Shown: positions 46,801-58,800 of the stretch, piece by piece
Layout: every line of letters begins with the position of its first letter
Numbering within the stretch: position 1 is the stretch's first letter
Source of the DNA: Micrasema longulum
Lineage: Eukaryota; Arthropoda; Insecta; Trichoptera; Brachycentridae
Length of the DNA stretch: 64,000 bases
Direction: 5' to 3'
NCBI GenBank assembly: GCA_022494885.1
Contig: JAGVSM010000184.1
Span: forward strand, 124,001-188,000
Translations under genes and position numbers: made by a program
The notes under the pieces: generated by a model
Told to the model about the DNA's origin: nothing
The model's input: the letters and a program-made list of their open reading frames with translations, nothing else
The model's database searches: none

Positions 46801-49800
46801 TTATCTTGGTATCTAGTATCTACGCCGTAAAAATATGTATATATATATATACGTAAATCTCCATCACACTTACACCATTATTAAATTTTTATGATTCGGC
46901 GTTGTAAAAAAAAATAATATCAAATTGACATTGCAGTTTTTCGTCTATTTATTTCACATAATAAATAAAATTATAAGATACATCATTTTCTGTACGTTTT
47001 ATCTTATTTAATTCATTTATTCAAACACTTTATATAAATATGCAGTTTACGTACATATGCATAAGGGTGGAGATATTGCCTTATAGCAATTTCTTCTTAC
47101 CTATCCAAACCGTTCAATTTGATAAAATCAGTGGTATATGAACGAATTGTTGGCATATTATTATATTTTCATTATAAAACAAAATGTTTACTTTCTTTCT
47201 TTAAAATTATTTTGTATTTATATTTTTTAACATGCATTCATGTAAGTACCAAGTCAATGCATAAAAATATTCGAGTGGGTACCTAAAAGTGAGACACTCA
47301 CCCAGCGTGTTGAGTCGGTATTTCTATCGCATTTTCTCTTATTGATGTAAGTATTTTCTTTCTCTGGTGTTTTCTTCGGCTGCTTAGATAACGGCGTTAG
47401 TCCATATTATTACCGAGAGGCCCACCTCAAGAGGTATGGGATTTAACCTCAAATAACTATGATATAAGAAATAAAATAAATTAATAGATATAATTATAAA
47501 AACGCTACTGTTTTAAGGTTGTTATAGGATTATATACTCGTACTTAGCGAAAATTTGAGCATTTTACGACAAAATTATTTGAAAACAATTAAATTTAAAT
47601 TCAAATATTTTTATCGATCATAAATGCAAGCTTACAAAAAACCGTGAAACGGTCATAATTGTTTTCCATGTTATTAATTTCCATTCCACAAATACATGAT
47701 TAACTGGGATTTTCGTATTTTTATAGAAAAACAAATACTCACTTGCCTGCATAATTTTTTTTTTTTAAATGTTTAAAATAAATTTTTATCTTAAATGTAA
47801 TGTTATTTTTTTTGTATTATAATTTATTTATAAACCCTCGCGGATTATATTAACTAAATATTTTTTTAAATTCATGTTGATAATGATAATATTTTAAACA
47901 TATTTTGTAAAGGTTGTCTGGTATTTTTGTATTTTGTCCATGTTTACTACAATTTTTTCAAAGTTTTAGTTCTTCACCTACTTATTACATTCAATGTTTA
48001 TATTAGTTCTTAAGATATTATGAGCTTAATAAAGCACAAATAAATAAAGAAATAACTTAAAATTAATATTTTTAATTAACAGTTGGCGTATTACTTAATA
48101 ATTAAGTTTTACTTTAGTTATTTAAACGCTTTACAATAATGTAAAATAGCAAAACAAAAGTCAAAACTTGCTAATGACCTTATGGTCAAATGTTTTACAG
48201 GTAATAAAAATAAATAATGATGGGTACGGTTGTAAATTTTTAAATTCTAAAATATATTTTACATTAAGTATAAATCTTTTGCGTTTCACGGGATACTTTA
48301 ATACGAATTGGCTAAATCGTGTTTCCATAGTGATAATAATTTTACAAATAATTTTATTCACTTAATTGTTTTTAATATATACCTACAGAATATCTATTTG
48401 AAAAAGTAAATGTTGCTGATTTTTGGTTTTCTACGAAGTTGAAAAATGGCATTTTCACCCGTCTACAAAATGCCTGACATGATGATATGATTTATCGTTT
48501 TAACTAACTTTAACAAATATGTAGAACATTTTAGAGAAGGAAATATGGATAGACATTTAAGGCTTATGACCTGTCATTGGCTGGTTTAACTGGCAATTTT
48601 ACACACTGAATTGTTACTCATTCTAGGGGGTGAAATCTTGCATTTTGTATACAAACATTTGGACAAACTCAAAATATTGTAACTTAACCAACTTGTCTAA
48701 GAATAAAAAATGGAAAATTATTTCAAGTATAATAAATAACTCATCAAATACATCTCTTCACAACAATAAGTATTTCAGGTCTTAAACTTCACTTAAATCA
48801 ACAGATGGAAACATTGAAGAAATATGGATGTTCGAACATAGGTGAATGTTACACGGTGTGTAAAGTGACCACATAAATATGTCAGCCAATGACAGGTCGT
48901 AAGCCCGGTAAATGTCTAGACTTTCATATTTCCTTCTCTAAAATGTTCTCCATCTCTGCTTTCATTTGATAATAAATTATACTCTTCATTAGCGAAGCGT
49001 GTAGTTATATCTAAGTGATAGTAATCTGCAGTGATGAGAATTTTTACGCACGATTAATTTGGCAAAGTTCAACATTTATACCTTTAATATTAAAAAAACA
49101 GACCTACTTTTTAAATGTACCAGAGGATTTTTATTTTTTGATTAATACTCTAAATACGCATGTCATTTAAAAGCAAAAGTATAGATCTCACTTCATCCAA
49201 ACAATTTTAGGCCAATTTCTTATAACACCTTTATATTTTCCGATTTTTCAAGTTTGATATTTTTTTTTTCGTTCTTGTTAAATTTTGTATGTGAATGCAA
49301 TTTATAATAAGAGTGTTATTACCAGCTATAAAGAGTTTAGTTATCATTCATGGAATGTAATTGTTTGAATTTGTCTTTTGTTTATCATTAGCTATTTATA
49401 AATGATAGCATGCATTGTTTCGCCAATACCATAATATTTTAAAAAGTATATATGCAATGTTTCAAACTCGTGACTGTTTCAGTATTATGTGCGTTTTTAA
49501 TAAAATTTATAGTTTTTTTGTTTTCCAGTTACGCTTTTATTTTTTTTATTTTGTCTACAGTTCTTTTGCATTTTATCATCAGAGAAAAATAATATTTAGA
49601 TCAATTTAGCGTTTTTGCATAATTGTGATATAACTCACCAAATGCCAACGGTGTCGCATTGTTACTTCAATGTTATTTTACCTCGAATTTACTGTTATAA
49701 AACAATGACTGATTGCTTCATTTGAAGATAACTCCACATAAATCCATCACAATGTCAGATATATGAATGTATGATAGTAATGGTAGCTGAGAAATATGTT

Positions 49801-52800
49801 GGTAGCTGTGTACGTATCAGCGATTTAATGATACGAATATTATTTAAATTATAATTACGAATACCCAAGAGATCTATTTAGTAATTTGACATAATGCCGT
49901 ATTTATAATTTGATGCATATTAGTTGCTGTACGCGTGCGAACTCTATCAGACAATTATCTTTATGTCTCCACCGGCCAATGATTTATAAAAGTTTACAGT
50001 CTCTGGGTACTGGGTACATGACAGGTTGGTCTGTTCTTTGCCCGATGGCTGCAAGTTGCAACACACACCTACTTACTGACTATTTCCATACTCATGATAA
50101 CCTGTTACTTTATTTTTGTAAGCCAAACGCTTAGAGGTACCCGAACCTGTGCGCGTATGAAGAAAAATAACTAATGAACACCTGTGCGGTGCTTGCGAGT
50201 ATTGTAGTCGGTATTTAACTAATCGATGATTTTGTTCTATGTGTAATGAAGACTTGCAGCTAGGTATGAAGTAAAGATCAGATAAGGAGTCAGGAATGTT
50301 TATATTGCTCTAACAGTTAAATGCTTAAGTTGTATTAAGTAAAAAGCGTTGTTTTTTTCCGTCTCAGACATTGTATCACAGTTCTGTTCTTTGGAGGTAG
50401 CTATATACGTTGCAAGTAAGAAGATATATTATTTTATGTTTCACAGTATTTTTTTTATTTTATCCTAGTTGGCCACATCACTACTGTCTTGTAATAAAGT
50501 GGGGATTCGATATGTCTAATCTAAAACCGAATTTATTTACGACTTGACTCCTACCTCATACCTAACTGGCGATAGAATTGAGTTATTATGAGAAAACCCT
50601 GTCCACTTGGTGAAAGTATGAAAAGGCCATTAACGAAATTTCAGTGGGACTATGATAATTTACAATATCACAAATCACTACCAGGTACTATTGAAAAAGT
50701 TGTGTACTCTGAGTGCACTTATTTATGCGTCATTGATAAATCAATGTATTTGATAAATATGCGAATTAAATAATACTTTCTAATGTTTGAACATCCCCAA
50801 ATATTGTAAGCAAATTCTTTGCTTGTAATTTATTTTCGCCCAATAAAGACCAAGCGCTTGATTACAGGTTGTGAATTTCAGAGTACCTATTGATTGCATT
50901 CTGGATTGAGAAAAATAATATTGAATCATTGCGATCTTACTAGGAAAGGAATCTGGAATTTCTTTGCATGCGACAAGTACCTTACCCCTAGTTAGGTGGT
51001 TCTTACTAATAATACGAACTTAAAAGAAAACAAAATGAACATTCCCAAAGTGATTTTAAAACACACATTTCACGATTATTTCAAATTATTCTTGAACTGT
51101 GTTAATGTCTTGATTATTCATTTGTCTATATTTGCACATTGGCGGGTTTTTTTGCCAAATGGCAATTCCTTCCAACCAACCAGTGAAATAAAAGGCGTTA
51201 TTAATTTTTATTTCAATATACATGAAAAATAAAATCTTACTAGCAGTATATGTTTATTATTACGGTCATTTTTTTCCGCATCTGATGGTGCAAAGAGCAC
51301 TGCGTTGGTACATAAATCACACCGTATCTTAATAATTTGTTTGTTACACGAATTTATAATGACCAGTCTTACGCTTCAGGTGCCAGTCCTGGAACTATTT
51401 TTCATTTTTATTTATTCATATAAATAAACATATTATAAAAAAATAATAACGTATCCCTAACTCTATGAGGCCAAGAGCCCTGTTTTGAGTTGGGATACAA
51501 CATAATAGAAAGTAGATGCATACATATTTTTAAAGAATACTACAAATACAAATTATTACATAAACGTATATTTTGGTAAACATCTGGACAACACGCTTAA
51601 TAGTACTATAAATAAATATATATATATATATATTTATACAATTGTATAATTTATATAGCGCCATTTTTGTGAAAATCACCTCAAGGGCGCTGTACAATTA
51701 ATAAATATCCCAGTACGTCTTGCAGCTACAGAGCGCATGGACGGTTGGGATTCTAGTTCCTCGTTTTCAATTAAGTTCAATAAAAAATTATAACAGATAG
51801 GAGCTAGATTACAGGACGTCTTGCAGCTACAGAGCGTATAGATAGTTAGAAATTTAGCCCCCATTTACACATTTTAAAAATTGACAAATAAATTTAGTGT
51901 ATTAATGATATTTAAAAAAATAAAAATATGAATAATAAAAAGGAGTAAGATTACAACACGTCTTGCAGCTACTAAGCGCATAGACGATTGGAATTCTAGA
52001 CCCCATTTACAAAATTTAGGTATTTTAAAGTTGATATATGAAAGCTAGATAACCAATCATCGTGCAGCTACAAAGCGCATGGACGAGTGTAATTCCAGCA
52101 AAGTTCAATATCAAAAACAATAAATAATAAATTTACAAAAAATAGAGCATAGTAGTAAGTTTGTCAAGTGTTCATGCCAAGAAGTAAGCAATAAAAAACT
52201 AAATAGATCAAACTATGCAACGTCTCGCAGCAGTCTCCTGCAATAGACTATTGATCACGAGGCGAAGACGTACGAGATGAGACGAGTTGTCTATAAATAA
52301 ATTAATAGCGATACTAATAGGAAAAAGGAAATAAAAAGAGGTAAGTATTTAAGGAAAAGATGGAAAAAATGTATTCCGTAGGTAGTAATTTTCTCGTTTT
52401 TTTCAAGTAAGTACCTAACGTTGTTTCTTTCTTGTTCCAGGAACTGTTCTCCCAGCTGCAGTTTTCCCGCGAGCGCGCCCTGCCGCCAGATGAGGTGCGG
52501 CGCGCGCTGGCGGCGCCCTTCTGCGGCCAGCGCCGCTTCCGCCTCGGCTGCATGGCGGACGCCGCCGAGTGCTTCGAGAACATCCTGCTGCGCGTGCACG
52601 CGCACGCCGCGCACGCCGAGCCCGACGACGCGTGCCGCGCGCCGCACTGCGTGCCGCACCGCAAGTTCGCCATGGCGCTCGTGGAGCAGAGCGTCTGCGC
52701 GGCATGCGGAGCCACGTCGGAGCCTCTGCCATTCACGCAGGTAAACTGAACATGACTGAAGCAGCACTCAACGAACCGTTTGGATGCTCTGCACTTTTAC

Positions 52801-55800
52801 GTGGGTGCGACCAATTAGAACGACAGGCGCCGGCGCAGTCGGTTAGAAGACCAACTGTGAATCTGGCGTCGCTGATTCGATTCCCGGCAGTTCTTCTTAT
52901 CCCATCGATCTTGGGCTATTCTGATGACTATAGCTGGATCTGGTGTTTCAAACTACTGGCGAAGATAGGTGTTATTGAGCCTGAGCCATGATGTTATTTT
53001 ATCCATGCCATATCTTCCCTTCCAGTTGCAAGAAAAAAATTCAAGAAATATTTTTTATGCAGTGGTCTAGGCGTATTTTTCAAAACTACCTTCCAGATCC
53101 TGTCTTTCCCGCGGGCTGATAGCCTCCAAAATAGAGGCTTAGCCGGTTTTTCCCTTAAAAAAACTATTTTGAAAGGAACGGTCGAAGGCATGAACTATAA
53201 AGGCATATTTTCAGGGAAGATCTTTTATGCAACAATCTTTTTAAGCTTTTTACACCAGTTTATTTGATATGTTTGAATTCCTAAAAGAAATATAAAACAC
53301 GTGATAGATATTTAGGTACCAAATGTTCCTAAAAGTAAATAAGATAAAATCTTTTGATTAAATTAATGCGACTCAAATAAAGTTAGACAATAAGCTCCAG
53401 GGCTTTTTTGAAGAAGGTAATATTTTAAATGTATAGTCCGCTTTATCGAAACCAGCATCTTTAACATTTTTAATCAAATATCAAATCGTCTTTCAAAATA
53501 AATAGCTATTTTATGAGTTTTTAATGTTTTATTTTATCCTTTATCGCGCATAGAGATAAAAAAACTGAATGTGTTTTATAGTTTGTTTTTACGATTATGG
53601 TCTAGTCTCTTGTCTTACATTTTACTAGGTACGCTGTTAAGAAATCAATACTTTTATGACAGTCTCCTAATGAGTCATTAATGTATCCAAAACTCGATAC
53701 ATAAACTTTATTTTCTTTTCACGCATCACCTACGCACCTACACAAAGTGTTATGTTTGCGAAAGAAAGAAGAAACTCCTACAGTCTGAATTGTAACTAAA
53801 AGCGGATGTAAGCGGGGTAAATACAAGACGATAGTGTTATTTTATTTCGGTGATATTACAGCATGCCGAATGAATTTCGATACATAAGCTGTGAGACGAG
53901 AATAAATATGGTTCTGTAACTAGATTTGGCTGAGATTAGTGTCCTGTGCCCACGTTGCGTTGGTCAACTTGTCAGACGGCCGCTGCCGCCAGGTGCAGGC
54001 GCCATATCTCCTTTTACGGTTTATCTCTAAACTCAATTCATACTTTGTACATGGCTATATCGCTACATGCTACATCGTTACAGTGAGATCACTTTCCTTT
54101 GTGCTCCTAGGCATTAAATGATAAACATTTATTATTTACATTGATCTTGGATTGCAGGAAATTTCCTGTAGGTCTTGTTAAATCAAAGTGGTTAATACGA
54201 TTAAATGTGCAGTTAAATAATTTCAAAAAGATTGCCAGTTGTAAGTTATAACATCGTTCTCAAACGCACTATTCAAACTGGAAAAGAGTTGCATGCAACC
54301 AGTATTTTACAATACCGTACGTATTTCAAGGGAGATTTTCACGAGAAATCTAAAATGAGCCAAGTTTCCATTTTATTTTATTTTCCATACAGTGATATTT
54401 ATTTATGGAATTTTATTTTAGTATATTCTTTGAAAAGGTTCGAAATGTGATGCCATTGATTTGTTCCGAGAATTCGTGTCTCTTCAGCGAAGATGAAGAT
54501 AATCGAACCTCACGCCAGCAAATTTTATCCAGATAGCACTTATATTTATTCAATGTATCGTGGGAGTTCTCGGAGCGAAATTCGGCAACATCCTTTGAAC
54601 TATTCCCCGAAAGTAAAATACCTAGATCGAATGCCAAGTCACGTACTTATGGATGATCGAGAATTACGCCCGAAGCTTTTGTATGAACATGAACAGCTAA
54701 TATCAACAAAGGCCAGCAAAAGTGCTAACAATAAAGACTAGTTACTTACCTTGAGTCAAACATTTGCGAAGCTTTGCAGGCGTGGGTGAATATGACGGAA
54801 TATTGTCATTTTTAACTTTAGATGACGAGCCTTATTTATTCCATAATAATTTAGAATCAGAATTGACGTATACGACCCATCATCACGTTTCCATAAACGG
54901 TGTTCATAAATTAAATTAAAATGGTACACTGAGTGACAGATCAATTCTCGATAAACGATAAATATTCTTAGATTTAAGGGAACGATAATTTTTGACATGG
55001 TGCCTAATATTTTAATAAAGAAATGGTTTTAATCAAGGATTGATGTTTTGTTTGCAGATGGTTCACTACGTTTCCGCTTCCGCTTTGACAACTCAAGCTC
55101 GCCAGAGTGGGAATGTGGCTCCCAATAATCCGCAAAGTACCGATGTCTTCGGAGATCTCTTGAAGAGGGCTGGTGGAATGGGAGACATCCGTGATTGTCC
55201 AGTGAGTATTATTTTATAACCAAATAAATTGTCCTAGAAACATTGGTGTATTTTAATGCACCTATTGCGCCAGTAAAAACCCCTTTACAAATGTTTCATA
55301 CGTAATGTAATATTTTTTGCATGTTACAACTGTTTTATTGATTTGATTTATTTTTTACAGAGTTCTTGTGGAGCCAAAACTCAAATCTGCAGATCATTGA
55401 TGAATAGACCCGAAATAGTTTCTGTCGGAGTGGTCTGGGACTCTGAGCGGCCGACCTTGGAGCACATCATGGATGTCTTCAGCACTGTTGGAACTTCGCT
55501 TCAATTGAAAGACATATTTCATAGCGTCGTGGACCAGCACTGGGCTTCTCAAACTGTGCATAACCTCGTGGGAGTAGTGACATATTACGGAAAACATTAT
55601 TCGACATTTTTCTTCCACACGAAACTTAGGCTGTGGATTTATTTTGACGATGCTACAGTTAAAGAGGTGGGACCAAGATGGGATCAAGTAGTTGATAAAT
55701 GCCGGCGCGGAAGATATCAGCCGTTACTTTTGTTATATGCCACACCAAACGGAACTCCGTGCAACACAGAAAGTGCTCCCAAATCCGTTATTCCTTTCCC

Positions 55801-58800
55801 TAACATCAATGGAGGGAATATGTCGGTACAGACTATGCTGAGGAGATCTGTAACACCGAGTCCAGAGAAACCTAACATCGGAAATACCCGACGTGCCATT
55901 ACACCAAATCCTGATAATCATGTTTTTATAAGGCCACCAATTAATAAGTCTTACAATGAATACCAGAATCTCGCTGTCATTCAAGATAATTTGTTTGGTA
56001 AACAAACAGCGTCTGACATTGATACAATAGATGGTGATATGAGTAAAGAACCAGATTATATCAGTCGCAAAACAGTTGAATCTGTTTTAAATGCTCAAAA
56101 TGCTAAGAAACAACAAATGCAATTACATAGAAGTCTTAGTACTGGTTCGACATCCGCCAATTTGGTTGATAATATTGTTATACCTGATCATTTAAATGTT
56201 CCCCGTCGAAGAGATTCTGGTAATTGGAGTGGGGATAGAAATAGCACATCTTCATCATCATCAACTACCATGGAAAATCCTTACTTATACTTGGTAGGAA
56301 AAATGCAACAGAGAAATGGTAGTTTACCCGGGAGTCCTACAAGAAAAGGAGAACTTTCTAGTGGAAGCAGTGGACGATATGATGCTGGTTATGACTCATA
56401 CTCTTTATCTTCAACTGATAGTCTTCCATTACAACAAGGATTAAAGCATAATTTGCAATTGGCCCAGATTCCCGAATATCAACCCCAAGCTCGTCTTTTT
56501 GGTAAGCCTCAAATGACTCAGGATGATTGTGAAAGACTTTGTTTAGAAGCTGACCAACTATTGGATAAATCGAGACAAATGGAAGATGCAAATGATTTAG
56601 AAACTGCTTTAGTATTGTGTAATGCTGCTGCTACAAAAACAAGAGCAGCGATGGATGCACCTTATAACAACCCACATACAATGACATTTGCAAGAATGAA
56701 GCATAACACGTGTATCATGCGAGCCAGAAGCCTTCATCGAAGAATGCTACAGGAACAAGGATTTAATGATAAAGAAAATGGGATTCCTGATGTAAGGCAT
56801 ACCAGAGAAGGAAGTAATTCTAGTGCTCGTCACTCTAGACAAAATTCTCGGGATAAAACCAACCATTCTAGACAAAATAGTAAAGAAATGTTAGCCAACC
56901 CCGCACCAGTTGTCGAAAAAGTAAGTCAAACAAACAAGAATATCGAAATATATGCCACTTTGCCAAAAAAGAAATCCACCCTTAAAAAGTCAGCTCAACC
57001 TAATAACACTATTGAAGATGAAGAATATATGATTTACGATCGCCCAAGTAGAGAAAGTAGAAGTATTTTTGGAAGATCAAAAAACAAAGATGAAGATAAA
57101 AATAAAGAAAAAAGATCTAGAAGTGAAGATAGGAGTAAAATATCAAAAGATTTATCAATAGCACCAGATTCGTTGGCTAATGCTAAAGACACTCTAAAAA
57201 GAGAAAAGAATAAGGAAGATAAAGATGAAAAGAAAGCTGAAAAAGATTCTAAGCCTGGGAAAAAACAACATAAAATTAGGAGAAAACTTTTAATGGGTGG
57301 ACTAATAAGAAGAAAGAATAGATCGATGCCAGATCTTACAGAAGGAAATGTTGACGATGGCTCTAAATCAAATAACAATGTGAAATCAGTGGGTTCAGTT
57401 GATGACAGTGCTGTAGGTTTGAAAGGAATGGATAAAAATCTTTCGGGGATGAGTGGTTATTTATCCGAGGGGCACCTTGAATACTCCGGTAACAGTACAA
57501 ATCCTAACTTAGAACGAAGTAAGTTGATGAGAAAAAGTTTTCATGGAAGCGCAGGTAAAATGTTGACAGTACCTAAAGTTCCACCTCCACCTCCACTAAG
57601 AACAACTTCTCAGCTTAGTGGACCTAAGTCTGGAGAGCTGAGCCACGAAGTTGCAGAGAGACCGCCATATCCGCTTCCTTCGGAAGTTCAAAACACTTAT
57701 TTCAATCAACAAAATTACATTAACCAAGATGCTCATCCAAATCAAGTTGAACAATACAATACATATGATCATGAACCACAATCATTACCTTTTCTTCCCT
57801 CATATAATGATGGGGGAAATAATAATAAAATGTATGTTCAACAATCTGTTTTGAAAGATATTTTGCCGAATTACAATCAAGGCATGATTTACGATTCATG
57901 TATTCCAACAAATCCAGATGCAACCAATAACTATCACATGGTTATCACAAAGGCAGATGTTCATCAGGAAAGAAGTCCGATTAAACAAGAAACAATAAAC
58001 CCTTTACCTATTAGTCAGAGTCATATTCAAAACTTAACAAATGCTTTTGACAACGATGTTGATGAAGTGGACTGTGTTGCAGTTCGTATGTCAAACATGG
58101 AACTTCCACCTTATCCAAGTCCTCCGAGCTCTATTGTGCACTCTCGCCAACCTAGTGAAGACTTTCCACCACCACCACCACCTTTAGATACTCCAACCAT
58201 TGAGAGTGCAACAAATGCGAGTGAATCTAGAGACACTATTGATTCCGAAACTACAAAACCAGCAACTGGATTACTTGCACAACTACAACTTAAACGTCAA
58301 CAAATTTTATCCCAAGAACCTAATAAAAATTATTCTGAAGAGTCTTCACGATCAACAGGTGAAACATGGTTAAGAGAACTGCAAGCAAAACAAGTTGCTT
58401 TGAGATTAAAGAAATCAGGATCAGCAGAGTTACTCAGATCACAGAATGAAATAACAAAATACAATGCACAAAATGAAATGACAGGTGACCAGTTCCAAAC
58501 TGAAAATTCAAATTTAGTGCGAAACTTAACATCTCGATTTGAGTTTCCGAAATTACAAGATTCAATTGAAAATGAGCAGTTAAATTCAAGATCCATAGAT
58601 GGTGTAAGAAATAATTTTGCCAACGGAAATCAAAGCAATATTCCACACAACACGGAAACATTAAACACTTATGTAAGTGACCATTACCCCAGTAGCAGAA
58701 GATCATCCGAATCTTCCATAGGCAAAAATCAAATCGAAGAAGAAATAAGAGAAGTGGAAATGTTAAATGCTGCAGTTAATAGACAATTAAGTAAAAATGC

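Larger units (their letters stand above)
40822..52440 (+). other. ec intron 1 (11.6 kb), repeat-filled
   Basis: Donor GAA|GTAAGT, acceptor TTCTTGTTCCAG. It holds FB, SINE A, R1, hammerhead-like, LINE-J and tRNA-like repeats listed separately. Stretches 40822-41800, 42881-43734, 44515-46085, 46701-48519 and 48986-51260 show nothing I could assign. I searched it for an exon with G-Q-N-x-C-F-L-N and W-H-L-D-x-F-R-R and found none. Confidence 0.75.

Noticed and set aside
51715..52105. CRISPR-like or satellite array
   Set aside because: Only four diverged units with unequal spacing, inside a eukaryotic transposon insert.
52291..52991. Several long open frames on both strands around 52.3-53.0 kb
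   Set aside because: They are by-products of the GC-rich exon 52441-52740; only the plus frame ELFSQLQF... matches a known family.
55343..55360. Start codon at 55343 for a self-contained 1800-residue protein
   Set aside because: The ATG lies inside the intron polypyrimidine tract; homology to USP53/54 continues upstream through exons at 55058 and 52441 in the same phase.
57034..57378. 114-codon minus frame and other antisense frames within 55.4-60.7 kb
   Set aside because: Shadows of the ec coding exon caused by its Ser/Lys/Asn-rich codons.
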